From: Terrirubrum flagellatum
GTDB taxonomy: Bacteria > Pseudomonadota > Alphaproteobacteria > Rhizobiales > Beijerinckiaceae
Assembly (NCBI RefSeq): GCF_022059845.1
Contig: NZ_CP091851.1
Span: forward strand, 868,001 to 932,000
Length of the DNA stretch: 64,000 bases
Direction: 5' to 3'
Shown here: piece after piece, positions 36,870 through 45,528 of the stretch
Layout of the letters: each line of letters opens with the position of its first letter
Numbering within the stretch: position 1 is the first letter of the stretch
Position numbers and translations under genes: made by a program
The notes under the pieces: model-generated
Database searches by the model: none
What the model was told of the DNA's origin: nothing
What the model saw: the letters and a program-made list of their open reading frames with translations, nothing else

Positions 36870-37754
36870 ATGGCGCTCAATCGTCGCACGGCGACAGCAG
36901 CCATCGATGAGGATGCGGCGGCTGCAGGCCGGGAATTCGTCTTCTCCGGCGCGGACTTCCAGTATCTGTCGAAGCTCGCCTATGAGCAGACAGGCATCGT
37001 GCTTGGCGACAGCAAGCGCAATCTCGTCTATGGCCGCCTTTCGCGCCGGCTGCGCTCGCTTCGGCTGAGCTCCTTCGCCGAGTATCGCGATTATCTCGCG
37101 GAAAACGAACACGAGATCGAAAGCTTCATCAACTCGATCTCCACGAACCACACGAAGTTTTTCCGCGAGTCGCATCATTTCGATCATCTGCGCGATCACG
37201 TTGCGGCTCCCTTTGGCCAGGCCGGACGCAACCGGCTCGATCACAAGCTGCGCATCTGGTCCGCCGGATGTTCGAGCGGCGAGGAGCCCTACACGATCGC
37301 CGCGGTCCTCAAGCGCGATATTCCCGACGTCGAGCAGAAGGATGTGCGCATCCTCGCGACCGACATTGATACCGATATTCTCAAGCGGGCTATGACCGGC
37401 GATTATCAGTCGCGGTCGATCGACGAGATTCCGGAAGCTTACCGGCGCTATTTCGAAGGCGGGCGCAATTCGAAATCGTCCGGAATCATTCTCGATGATG
37501 CGCTGCGCTCGCTGATCGCCTTTCGCCGCCTCAACCTTCTTGGCCCTTGGCCGTTCAAGGGTCTGTTCGACGCGATCTTCTGTCGCAATGTGATGATTTA
37601 TTTCGATGCGCCGACGAAGGCCGCGCTCGTCGATCGCTTCATGATGCAGCTCAAGCCCGGCGGCTGGCTCTATATCGGCCATTCGGAGTCGCTGATCGGT
37701 TCGCATCCCGGCCTGCGCTCGGTCGGCCGCACGATTTATCGGAGAGACGCTTGA
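36870..37754 (+). CDS. cheR: chemotaxis protein methyltransferase CheR
   Basis: Transfers methyl groups from SAM to receptor glutamates, 294 aa. The N-terminal helical domain (about 25-95) includes FINSISTNHTKFFRESHHFDHL. The SAM-binding domain has IWSAGCSSGEEPYTIA near residues 130-145, ATDIDTDIL near 170 and FDAIFCRNVMIYFD near 240. The start at 36870, two bases after the receptor stop, is preferred over a start six codons upstream inside the receptor gene. The stop overlaps cheD (TTGA). Confidence 0.94.
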   Translation: MALNRRTATAAIDEDAAAAGREFVFSGADFQYLSKLAYEQTGIVLGDSKRNLVYGRLSRRLRSLRLSSFAEYRDYLAENEHEIESFINSISTNHTKFFRESHHFDHLRDHVAAPFGQAGRNRLDHKLRIWSAGCSSGEEPYTIAAVLKRDIPDVEQKDVRILATDIDTDILKRAMTGDYQSRSIDEIPEAYRRYFEGGRNSKSSGIILDDALRSLIAFRRLNLLGPWPFKGLFDAIFCRNVMIYFDAPTKAALVDRFMMQLKPGGWLYIGHSESLIGSHPGLRSVGRTIYRRDA

Positions 37755-38398
37755 TCAACGCAGCGCCTCTCAGACGCCCACAATCCAATGGCGACGGCGA
37801 CGGCATTCGCGCCGGCGGCAATCATCGATTTTACGACGCCTCCAGCGGCGCCTGGATGGTCAAGGTGCTGCCCGGCGAATATCATGTGACCTCGATGCCG
37901 GAGGAAGTTCTCGTGACCATCCTCGGCTCATGCGTGTCGGCCTGCATCCGCGATCCCGTCCGGGGCATCGGCGGCATGAATCATTTCATGCTGCCGCAGG
38001 GCGCGACGGGCTCGTGGGGCGACGAACAGAATTCCACACGCTTCGGCAACTTCGCCATGGAGAAGCTCATCAATGAGCTGCTCAAGATGGGTTGTTCACG
38101 CTCTTCTCTCGAGATCAAGGTGTTCGGCGGCGGCAACGTCATCGAAAGCAGCAGTCAGGTCGGCACCAAGAATGCAGAGTTCGTGCTCCGCTATCTCAAG
38201 GCCGAAGGCTTGAACTGCGCCGCGCAGGATCTCGAAGGCCGGTTTCCCCGACGCATCCAGTATCACCCGCTGACCGGGCGTGTGGTGCGCAAGCTGCTCG
38301 GCACCGGTGAGACGTCCGGCGTGGCGCGCGAGGAAACCGAATACGCCAAGCGGCTCGTCACTCACAAGACGTCCGGCGACATTGAATTGTTTGAGTAG
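37751..38398 (+). CDS. cheD: chemoreceptor glutamine deamidase CheD
   Basis: Deamidates receptor glutamines to methylatable glutamates and, in some species, interacts with CheY/CheC-type phosphatases. The protein is 215 aa from a TTG start that overlaps the cheR stop as TTGA, with GGAGAG positioned upstream. An internal ATG (WMVKVL) would remove the first 35 residues. The catalytic cysteine C61 is in ILGSCVSAC and the histidine H78 in GGMNHFMLP, and the FGGGNV motif near 130 is intact. The N-terminal 30 residues are variable. Confidence 0.92.
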   Translation: MINAAPLRRPQSNGDGDGIRAGGNHRFYDASSGAWMVKVLPGEYHVTSMPEEVLVTILGSCVSACIRDPVRGIGGMNHFMLPQGATGSWGDEQNSTRFGNFAMEKLINELLKMGCSRSSLEIKVFGGGNVIESSSQVGTKNAEFVLRYLKAEGLNCAAQDLEGRFPRRIQYHPLTGRVVRKLLGTGETSGVAREETEYAKRLVTHKTSGDIELFE

Positions 38399-38410
38399 GC
38401 GGAGGACGGA

Positions 38411-39466
38411 ATGTCAGCTACGCGCGTGCTCATCGTCGACGACTCCGCTCTCATGCGGCAGCTTCTGTCGACGCTTCTCTCGGCTGACCCTGCGATTGAG
38501 GTCGTGGGCACGGCGCCCGACCCCATGGTCGCGCGAGAGAAGATCAAGGAGCTCAATCCCGATGTCCTGACGCTCGACATCGAGATGCCGCACATGGACG
38601 GCGTCACCTTCCTGCGCAAGATCATGGCGCTCCGGCCGATGCCGGTGGTGATGATCTCGACGCTGACGCAGGCGGGCGCGGAAATCACGCTGGAGGCCCT
38701 CGATGCGGGGGCCGTCGATTTCGTCGCCAAACCAACATCGGACATCTCCGCGGCGATGAATTCGCTTGCGGGAGAACTGCAGGCGAAGGTGAAGGCTGCG
38801 GCCCGCATGCGCGTCGGCGTGCGACGCGCGGCCCCGCCGCCAGCGCCCCGCCGGACGATGCTTAACCGTTCGACCGGCAAGATCATCGTCATCGGCGCAT
38901 CGACGGGCGGCGTCGAGGCGCTGAAGGTGGTGCTGATGGGATTGCCGTCGGATTGTCCGCCGATCGTGATCACGCAGCACATGCCGCCGCGCTTCACCAC
39001 GGCGTTCGCCCAGCGACTCAATCGCGAATGTCCGATGGAGGTGTCGGAAGCCGTGCATGAGGAATTCATCGAGCCGGGCCACGCCTATATCGCGCCGGGT
39101 TCGCACCATCTCGAATTGACGCGGATCGGCGGGCGTTTCGCCTGCTCGCTCAATCTGTCGCCGCCGGTGTCCGGCCATCGGCCCTCGGTCGACGTGCTCT
39201 TCCGCTCCGCAGCGCGCATCGCGCCGCAAGCCTGCATCGGCGTCATTCTGACGGGCATGGGCAAGGATGGCGCCGAAGGGATGCTCGAACTGCGGCAGGC
39301 CGGCGCGATCACGCTCGGCCAGGATGAAGAATCTGCGCTGATCTACGGCATGCCGCGCGTCGCTTTCGAGCGCGGCGCGGTGATGAAGCAACATTCGCTG
39401 ACGCAGATGGCCGACGCCATCATCCGCGCCTGCGAACCTGAATCGCGTATGGCGGCGAAGGCTTGA
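38411..39466 (+). CDS. cheB: chemotaxis response regulator methylesterase CheB
   Basis: Removes receptor methyl groups and deamidates glutamines when phosphorylated by CheA, 351 aa. The receiver domain has D11/D12 and phospho-acceptor D56 (TLDIEMPHMDG), and K108 in FVAKPTS. The esterase catalytic triad is S164 (GASTGG), H190 (TQHMPP) and D286 (GKDGAEG). It is preceded by GGCGGAGGACGGA as ribosome site. The spacing from cheD is 12 bases. Confidence 0.95.
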   Translation: MSATRVLIVDDSALMRQLLSTLLSADPAIEVVGTAPDPMVAREKIKELNPDVLTLDIEMPHMDGVTFLRKIMALRPMPVVMISTLTQAGAEITLEALDAGAVDFVAKPTSDISAAMNSLAGELQAKVKAAARMRVGVRRAAPPPAPRRTMLNRSTGKIIVIGASTGGVEALKVVLMGLPSDCPPIVITQHMPPRFTTAFAQRLNRECPMEVSEAVHEEFIEPGHAYIAPGSHHLELTRIGGRFACSLNLSPPVSGHRPSVDVLFRSAARIAPQACIGVILTGMGKDGAEGMLELRQAGAITLGQDEESALIYGMPRVAFERGAVMKQHSLTQMADAIIRACEPESRMAAKA

Positions 39467-39524
39467 GTGATTTGAGAGTCGGGGTGGGACGCCGGCCCGA
39501 GCCGGAACTCCTGGACGGACATGG

Positions 39525-40295
39525 ATGGTTGCGATGACGGCGACTGACGGAAAGACCATCAAACTCGCGGCGATGCTCGATCTCGCCGCGGCGGACGGGC
39601 TGTTGCGCCAGTTCAGAGAAGAGCTCGCCGCCGAAGGCGATCTGCACGTCGACGCATCCGCCGTCGAGATGCTGACGCTTCCCTGCGCGCAAATCATCGT
39701 CGCCGCGCGCCGCACCCGGCCGAACATCTTCATCGATGATCCCTCCGACGCGTTCCTCAGCGCGTTCAACGATCTCGCGATGGACTGGCAGGAAGATCGC
39801 GCGGATTTCCATCACATCGCCATCGAGGAACAGCAGAAGGCGGCGTCTGCGGCGACGATCGTGAGCGAACCTGCCGCCGCGGCGCCCGCGATGGAAGAGC
39901 CGCAGCCGGAGACGGCTCCCGCCGCGGCCGGACCGAAGCGCATCCTGACGATCGATGACTCCAAGACGATGCGCGACATGCTGATGTTCACGCTCGCCGA
40001 CGCCGGCTTCGAGGTGCTGCAGGGCGTCGACGGCCAAGATGGCCTCAACGTTCTCGGCGACACGCCGGTCGATGTCGTCATTACCGACATCAATATGCCG
40101 ATCATGGATGGCTATGAGGTCATCCGCCGGTTGCGCGACAATCCCGTGCACAAACGTACGCCCATCCTCGTTCTGACCACCGAGAGCGATGCTGAAAAGC
40201 GCACGCTCGCGCGTAGCGCCGGCGCCACCGGCTGGATGGTCAAACCATTCGATCCCGATCGTCTGCTTGCGACAGTTCGCAAGGTTTCTCCCTGA
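39525..40295 (+). CDS. STAS-like domain fused to CheY-type receiver
   Basis: A 256-aa two-domain cytoplasmic protein. Residues 10-100 resemble a STAS domain (IKLAAMLDLAAADGLL, then LHVDASAVEMLTLPCAQIIVAA), with no serine at the usual phosphorylation position, where TLPCAQ is found. An Ala/Pro/Glu linker (105-135) leads to a receiver domain with D144/D145, phospho-acceptor D188 (VITDINMP), T214 region (VLTTES) and K234 (MVKPF). In Sinorhizobium the gene before cheA order includes a small STAS-type gene and cheY1; here the two seem to be fused. It may tie the receiver to CheA and tune dephosphorylation, which is inferred. It lies 27 bases before cheA. Confidence 0.82.
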   Translation: MVAMTATDGKTIKLAAMLDLAAADGLLRQFREELAAEGDLHVDASAVEMLTLPCAQIIVAARRTRPNIFIDDPSDAFLSAFNDLAMDWQEDRADFHHIAIEEQQKAASAATIVSEPAAAAPAMEEPQPETAPAAAGPKRILTIDDSKTMRDMLMFTLADAGFEVLQGVDGQDGLNVLGDTPVDVVITDINMPIMDGYEVIRRLRDNPVHKRTPILVLTTESDAEKRTLARSAGATGWMVKPFDPDRLLATVRKVSP

Positions 40296-40322
40296 CCGGC
40301 CGCGCTTCAAGGAACACCACTC

Positions 40323-42536
40323 ATGGCGAGCCTCGACGAACTCAAACTGACATTCTTCGATGAATGTTCGGAACTGCTGCAGGACATGGAGTCCGGCCTG
40401 ACCGACATGCAGGACGGCGCCGGCACGGCCGACACTGTCAACGCGGTGTTCCGCGCAGTGCATTCAGTCAAAGGCGGCGCGGGCATCTTCGGCTTTCAGG
40501 GGCTGGTGAATTTCGCCCACGTCTTCGAGACAGTGCTCGACCTTGTGCGGCGCGGCGACCTCGCGGCGACCTCGCCTGTCGTGTCGGTGTTCCTGACGGC
40601 AGGCGATGTGCTCGCCGATCTCGTCGGCATGGCGCGATCCGGAACGAAGCCGCCGGCGGACTACGGACAGGAATGCCGCGTCGCGCTGGAAAGGTTGACG
40701 AAGGACGGCGGCGAGGGCGATGCGCCCGCGGCTGATGACGACGGCATGGAGGGCATCGATTTCACGCCGGTCGCGGTCGACGACATGGAAGGCATCGATT
40801 TCACTCCGGTGCGCGCTGACAGTTTCGGCGATGCGAGCAGCGGTTACGCGATCACCTTCAGGCCGAAGCCCGGCATGCTGCAGAATGCGAATGAGCCGTT
40901 GCTCATCCTTCGCGAACTCGGAAAGCTCGGCGAGCTCGAACTGACGGCGGAGACGGACGCCCTGCCGAATCTGCGCGATCTCCAGCCCGACCAGCCTTAT
41001 GTGAGTTGGCGCGGCGTGCTGCGCGGCGCAGCCTCGAAAACCGATATCGAAAGCGTGTTCGAATTCGTCGTCGATGATTGCGATCTGACGATCGAACCGA
41101 TCGAGACGCCGGTTGAAACGCCCGAGCCGATGCCGGCGATGGCGATGGAGCCGACGCCGGCGGCCGTCGCCGCCCCGATCGAAACAATCGCGAGCGCCGC
41201 GGCGAAACAGCCTGCGGCGCCGAAAGCGGCCGACAGCCCCGCATCGACGGCTGAATCAGCGCCGGAGCCGCGCAGCGGCGGTGGCGGCGGAACGCCTGCG
41301 GCGACCACGGCGCGCGTCGATCTCGACAAGATTGATCGCGTCGTGAACATGGTCGGCGAGCTTGTCATCGCGCAGGCCATGCTGGGGCAGGTGGCGCAAG
41401 GGTTGCCCGAGGAATCGCGCGGGCAATTGTCGCAAATCCTCGAAGAAGTCATCCATCACACGCGCGAGCTGAAGGACAGCGTCATGTCGATGCGCGCGCA
41501 GCCGGTGCGCGCTGTCTTCCAGCGCATGCCGCGGCTCGTGCGCGAACTCTCGCAGAAGACCGGCAAGAAGGTGAAGCTCGAGATGGTTGGCGAGGGCACG
41601 GAGGTCGATCGCACGATCATCGAACGCCTGAGCGATCCTTTGACCCATATCATTCGCAACTCGGTCGATCATGGCATCGAGACGCCGGAAGCGCGCATCG
41701 CTGCCGGCAAGAATGAGGAAGGCACGATCCGCCTCTCCGCCAATCATCGCGGCGGCCGCATCGTGATTGAGATCCGCGACGATGGCGGCGGCATCAACAC
41801 CGAGCGCGTGCTGAAGCGCGCGCGCGAGCGCGGCCTTGTCGATCCCGACGCGCAGCTCAGCGAGGACGAGATCAGCAACCTGATCTTCCTGCCGGGCTTT
41901 TCGACGGCGGAGGCGGTGTCCGACATTTCCGGCCGCGGCGTCGGCATGGATGTCGTGCGCAGCAATATTCAGGACCTCGGCGGCCGCATCTTCCTGAACT
42001 CGCAGCGCGGCAAGGGCATGACGATTCAGTTCGCCCTGCCATTGACCCTTGCGGTCATGGACGGAATGGTGATCAAGGTCGGCCAGGAAACCTATGTGAC
42101 GCCGATGTCGACCATCGTCGAATGTCTGCGGCCGTCGCGGAAAGACGTGCATGCGCTGCTCGGCACGCGCGGCATGTTGCAATTGCGCGGCGAGTTGGTG
42201 CCGCTCGTCCATCTCGGCGAGTTGCTGTCCGAAAGCGGTGTCGGCGGCAAGGATCTCGCCGACGGCGTGGTGATCATCACCGAGGCGGGCGAGGGATCGC
42301 GGCTCGGGCTCGTGGTCGATGAACTGCTCGGCCACCAGCAGGTCGTGATCAAGAGCATCGAGGACAGTTATGGCGCGGTGCCTGGCATCGCGGCTGCGAC
42401 CATCCTCGGCAATGGCCGTGTGGCGTTCATTCTCGACACGGAAAAGCTTCAGGAACTCGCGGCGGAAGGCTTCTCGCCTCTGCGCGACATGCCTGGAGCG
42501 CGTATGAAATTTGTCTCCGGCGCGGCGTTGCACTGA
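40323..42536 (+). CDS. cheA: chemotaxis histidine kinase CheA
   Basis: Central kinase of the pathway, 737 aa. P1 Hpt domain has H47 in AVFRAVHSVKGGAG. A linker holds the tandem nonapeptide MEGIDFTPV (142-150 and 155-163). Residues 175-260 are a separate domain in the P2 position. A Pro/Ala/Glu-rich linker follows. P3 dimerisation begins TARVDLDKIDRVVNMVGEL near 332. P4 has the N box HIIRNSVDHGIE, G1 IRDDGGGIN and G2 GRGVGMDVV. P5 is CheW-like at the C-terminus. It phosphorylates the CheY and CheB proteins encoded around it. Confidence 0.95.
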   Translation: MASLDELKLTFFDECSELLQDMESGLTDMQDGAGTADTVNAVFRAVHSVKGGAGIFGFQGLVNFAHVFETVLDLVRRGDLAATSPVVSVFLTAGDVLADLVGMARSGTKPPADYGQECRVALERLTKDGGEGDAPAADDDGMEGIDFTPVAVDDMEGIDFTPVRADSFGDASSGYAITFRPKPGMLQNANEPLLILRELGKLGELELTAETDALPNLRDLQPDQPYVSWRGVLRGAASKTDIESVFEFVVDDCDLTIEPIETPVETPEPMPAMAMEPTPAAVAAPIETIASAAAKQPAAPKAADSPASTAESAPEPRSGGGGGTPAATTARVDLDKIDRVVNMVGELVIAQAMLGQVAQGLPEESRGQLSQILEEVIHHTRELKDSVMSMRAQPVRAVFQRMPRLVRELSQKTGKKVKLEMVGEGTEVDRTIIERLSDPLTHIIRNSVDHGIETPEARIAAGKNEEGTIRLSANHRGGRIVIEIRDDGGGINTERVLKRARERGLVDPDAQLSEDEISNLIFLPGFSTAEAVSDISGRGVGMDVVRSNIQDLGGRIFLNSQRGKGMTIQFALPLTLAVMDGMVIKVGQETYVTPMSTIVECLRPSRKDVHALLGTRGMLQLRGELVPLVHLGELLSESGVGGKDLADGVVIITEAGEGSRLGLVVDELLGHQQVVIKSIEDSYGAVPGIAAATILGNGRVAFILDTEKLQELAAEGFSPLRDMPGARMKFVSGAALH

Positions 42537-42585
42537 AGCGCGCATCACGCCGGCCGGGCGCTAACGATATTCAGGAGATCAGATC

Positions 42586-42975
42586 ATGCCGCTCGCTCAG
42601 GCCCTGAAAGTCCTCATCGTCGACGATCAAAACAGCGTGCGGCAAGTGGCGCGCCTGACGCTGGAGGAGATCGGAATCAAGCATGTCTATGAGTCCGAGA
42701 ACGGCAAGGAAGCTCTTGAAATCGCGGGCGTGCAACCGCTCGATCTCATCATCTCGGATTTCAACATGCCCGAGATGGATGGGCTGGCGCTGCTCCGCGC
42801 GGTGCGCGCCCATCCGACCGCGAGGCGGCTGCCCTTCATCCTGCTCACGGGGCGCGGCGATCGCGAGCTGGTCGTGAAGGCGGCGCAAGCCGGCGTTAAC
42901 AATTACCTCGTGAAGCCCTTCACTGCGGATTCGCTGAAGGGCAAGATCGAACAGGTTCTGGGGAAGCTTTCGTGA
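42586..42975 (+). CDS. cheY: chemotaxis response regulator CheY
   Basis: Single-domain receiver, 129 aa, that carries the signal from CheA to the flagellar motor. Acidic pair D13/D14 (IVDDQNS), phospho-acceptor D58 (IISDFNMPEMDG), T86-type residue in ILLTGRG and K109-type residue in YLVKPFTADS are all present. It follows cheA by 49 bases with a CAGGAG ribosome site. Its stop overlaps the next gene (GTGA). With the receiver in the STAS fusion, the operon has at least two CheY-type outputs. Confidence 0.94.
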   Translation: MPLAQALKVLIVDDQNSVRQVARLTLEEIGIKHVYESENGKEALEIAGVQPLDLIISDFNMPEMDGLALLRAVRAHPTARRLPFILLTGRGDRELVVKAAQAGVNNYLVKPFTADSLKGKIEQVLGKLS

Positions 42976-43421
42976 CATCGGCCGCCGCGGCGCCAATCGA
43001 AAACAGAGAGGGTGAGGGAGCCGGGGGCGAGACGTCCGAGCGGCGCAGCAATGACGCGGGGTCGTTCCTGACCGCGCTTGCGACTCTGATGAATGAGACG
43101 GTCGAAGAGCTTGAGCGCACCTCGACGAAAATCGGCGAATTCATTGTCGGCCAGAGCTCGCGCCCGGACCATAATCTCGTTGTCACGCTGCAGCAGTTCG
43201 ATCGGCTGCAGCAGGAGTTTCGCGCGCTGGCCGACATGACCAAGCATTTCGCGGCGGCGACGAACGACAACAGCTCCGGCGAAAAATGGACTTTCCACCA
43301 CAGCAGCAAGGCGATGGACGCGATTACGGTCGCCGATCTCAAGCAGCGCTTCAACCGCTATCTCGAGTCGATCGAGATCGAACTGGCGCAGCCTTCGATG
43401 TTTGATGAGGTCGTCTTTTAG
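42972..43421 (+). CDS. CheZ-like candidate, 149 aa chemotaxis operon protein
   Basis: An unrecognised helical protein coupled to cheY (GTG start, GTGA overlap). Residues 30-60 and 68-95 form amphipathic helices; the second contains LQQFDRLQQEFRAL with D77 and Q81 in a DxxxQ arrangement, as in the CheZ catalytic helix (DLTGQ). The C-terminus ends PSMFDEVVF, an acidic-aromatic tail like the CheY-binding peptide of CheZ. The length is about 60 residues short of E. coli CheZ. A CheY-P phosphatase function is inferred from position and these two motifs. It could instead correspond to CheT-type accessory proteins of rhizobial che operons. Confidence 0.68.
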   Translation: MTSAAAAPIENREGEGAGGETSERRSNDAGSFLTALATLMNETVEELERTSTKIGEFIVGQSSRPDHNLVVTLQQFDRLQQEFRALADMTKHFAAATNDNSSGEKWTFHHSSKAMDAITVADLKQRFNRYLESIEIELAQPSMFDEVVF

Positions 43422-43584
43422 GAATGCTGTCTTTGCCCGCGACAGGCGAATGAATGCGGCGCAATTTCGGTTTTGTTAAGCCCGCCGTTGCATGATCTCT
43501 CCGTCGACATGTCTTTCCGCGCCGTCGCCGCGCGTTGGATCGTCACGGTCGAGCGCGACGAAGTTGGGGTGAGCTGAAGCTGAC

Positions 43585-44172
43585 ATGGCCAAAGGGTCGC
43601 TCAAGCTCCATGATCTCTACATCGTGGTCGCAGACGCCAATGCGTTCCAGTCGACCCTGGTGCATGGCATGCTGCGCGGCTTTGGCGCGAACAATGTGCT
43701 CGAAGTGCGCAACTCCATCGCGGTGCTGCAGGCGCTGAGCCAGCGGCGCGTCGACATCCTGCTTTGCGACGCGAAGCTTCCCGTGGATGGGGGCTTCGCG
43801 CTGACGCGCACGATCCGGTGCGACAAGGAAAGCCAGAACCGGATCATGCCGATCTTCATCATGGCGAGCGACACGCGCGAAGTGACCGTGAACGCGGCGC
43901 GCGACGCCGGCGCCAACATGGTCATCGCGAAGCCGATGTCGCCGTCTGCGCTGTACGACCGCCTGAGCTGGGTGGCGCTGCGTCCTCGACAATATGTCGA
44001 CACCGAAACCTACTTTGGGCCCGACCGGCGCTTCAAGATCGAGGGTTATCCCAACGGCGTCGGTCGGCGACGAACCGACAGCAATGTCGAGGTGGCGGAG
44101 GAGGCGGGGCCCTCACTTGAGCAAGATGATATCGACAGCCTGTTCAAGGCTGCGCGTGAAGGACGCGACTGA
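43585..44172 (+). CDS. receiver domain protein with FGPDRR tail, 195 aa
   Basis: CheY-like receiver (residues 8-125) with phospho-acceptor D62 (LLCDAKLPVDGG), a hydroxyl position in IMASDT and K110-type lysine (VIAKPMSP). The N-terminal acidic pocket is reduced to one Asp (VVADANA). A C-terminal extension has YFGPDRRFKIEG and GRRRTDSN, a motif found in other alphaproteobacterial receivers, then an acidic tail with EQDDIDSLF, a FliM/FliN-like or CheC-like docking pattern (DDIDSLF). It starts 163 bases after the CheZ-like gene and its stop shares a base with the Hpt-like gene. Confidence 0.8.
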   Translation: MAKGSLKLHDLYIVVADANAFQSTLVHGMLRGFGANNVLEVRNSIAVLQALSQRRVDILLCDAKLPVDGGFALTRTIRCDKESQNRIMPIFIMASDTREVTVNAARDAGANMVIAKPMSPSALYDRLSWVALRPRQYVDTETYFGPDRRFKIEGYPNGVGRRRTDSNVEVAEEAGPSLEQDDIDSLFKAAREGRD

Positions 44173-44675
44173 TGGCTAAAACGCCCGAGAAAGCCGAAGC
44201 GCGCATCTTCTATGTCGAAACGCAACTGCACATGCTTGCGCGCATGCCCGGCGGCGGCGTGCCGCGCGAGAAGGCGCTGCGCGCCGCGACCAACGAAGTC
44301 GACAAGCTGAAACCGGCGTTCGACGAGTGGCTGACCCGGGAAATGGCGGCGCTGGTTGATGCGATCGCGCGCGCCAAGCATGGCGAGCCGCAATCAGTCT
44401 GGCTTGAACCGGCGACCACCCATTGCCGCCAGTTGCATGACGTCGCAGGCACCATGGGCTTCGCGCTCGTCACCGTCGTCGCCGACCTGCTCTACAAGGT
44501 GCTGGAAGGGATCGCGCAAGGCGCCGAGTGCCGGCTCGAGACGATCACCTGCTATGTCGACGCGCTCAATCTCGTGCGGCAGGAGAAATTCCGTAATCTC
44601 AAGCCGGAAGATCTGCACGATCTGATCGACGGTCTGAAACAGATGGCGGAGCGGGTCAGCGGCCCCACGATGTAG
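44172..44675 (+). CDS. Hpt-like helical protein, 167 aa
   Basis: A helical protein coupled to the preceding receiver gene (TGATG, one shared base). The helix around residues 82-110 reads TTHCRQLHDVAGTMGFALVTVV in two parts: HCRQLHDVAG and TMGFALV. H89 is followed by DVAGTMGF, close to the Hpt pattern HxxKGxxxxxG but with Ala for the usual Lys. Two segments rich in Leu and Glu flank it. It may accept phosphate from a kinase or act as a receiver-binding partner. The assignment rests on this motif and the context. Confidence 0.65.
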   Translation: MAKTPEKAEARIFYVETQLHMLARMPGGGVPREKALRAATNEVDKLKPAFDEWLTREMAALVDAIARAKHGEPQSVWLEPATTHCRQLHDVAGTMGFALVTVVADLLYKVLEGIAQGAECRLETITCYVDALNLVRQEKFRNLKPEDLHDLIDGLKQMAERVSGPTM

Positions 44676-44690
44676 GGCCGCTTCCGTTTT
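44658..44690 (+). terminator. intrinsic terminator after the Hpt-like gene
   Basis: Perfect 8-base stem AGCGGCCC/GGGCCGCT with a nine-base loop, followed by TCCGTTTT. The stem includes the stop codon TAG (44673-44675). It ends the che-associated transcript just before the convergent metQ stop at 44697. Confidence 0.75.
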
Positions 44691-44696
44691 AGGCAA

Positions 44697-45497
44697 TCAC
44701 CAGCCGGCGAGCACCGAACCCTTGAATTTCTGCTCGACGAAGGTTTTCACCTCTGGCGTGTGATAGGCTTCGATCAGCGCCTTCACCCAGGGCTTGTCCT
44801 TGTCGGCGGCGCGCACAGCGATCAGATTGACGTAAGGTCCTTTCGGATCTTCGCGCAGGATCGCATCGGTTGGATTGATGCCGGCCTCGACCGCGTAGTT
44901 GGTGTTGATCGCGGCGGCGTCGACGTCTCCGAGTGAACGTGGCGTCTGCGCGGCGTCGATCTCGACGATCTTCAGCTTCTTCGGATTCTCGACGATATCG
45001 GCGACCGTCGGCTTGAAGCCGACATTCGGCTTCAGCTTGATGACGCCCTTATCCTGCAGGAGAAGCAGGGAGCGGCCGCCATTGGTCGGATCATTCTGGA
45101 TCGCGATCGTGGCGCCGTTCGGCACGTCGGCCCATGATTTGTGCTTTGTCGAATAGATGCCAAGCGGAAAGTTCACCGTGAGCCCGGCGCTTTCGATCTT
45201 GTAGCCGCGATCCTTCACCTGATTGTCGAGATAGGGCTGGTTCTGGAAGGAATTCGCCTCGATCTCGCCGGCGTCGAGCGCCTGGTTCGGCACGACATAG
45301 TCGCTGAATTCGATGACCTTGAGATCAAGCCCTTTCCTGGCCGCGATCGGCTTCACCGCTTCGATGATCTGCGCATGTGGACCGGGACTGACGCCGATGC
45401 GGATCACCTGCGTCTGCGCAAATGCAGGCGCGATGGCGCATATTGTTGCGCCGGCGAGCGCGAGCAGCGACAGGCGGCGTGAGAGAAAAGTGGACAT
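44697..45497 (-). CDS. metQ: methionine ABC transporter substrate-binding protein MetQ
   Basis: NlpA/MetQ family receptor, 266 aa, for L- or D-methionine. The signal peptide ends near AFAQTQV without a lipobox cysteine, so it is probably a soluble periplasmic protein, unlike the E. coli lipoprotein. Family motifs include RIGVSPGPHAQI near 34-45, EANSFQNQPYLD near 86 and IAIQNDPTNGGRSLLLLQ near 136. The start MSTFLSRR at 45497 has CAAGGAG upstream; the ten-codon longer frame lacks one. Third gene of metNIQ. Confidence 0.92.
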   Translation of the reverse strand: MSTFLSRRLSLLALAGATICAIAPAFAQTQVIRIGVSPGPHAQIIEAVKPIAARKGLDLKVIEFSDYVVPNQALDAGEIEANSFQNQPYLDNQVKDRGYKIESAGLTVNFPLGIYSTKHKSWADVPNGATIAIQNDPTNGGRSLLLLQDKGVIKLKPNVGFKPTVADIVENPKKLKIVEIDAAQTPRSLGDVDAAAINTNYAVEAGINPTDAILREDPKGPYVNLIAVRAADKDKPWVKALIEAYHTPEVKTFVEQKFKGSVLAGW

Positions 45498-45528
45498 GGT
45501 GATGCTCCTTGTTTGATGAGTGATCAAG

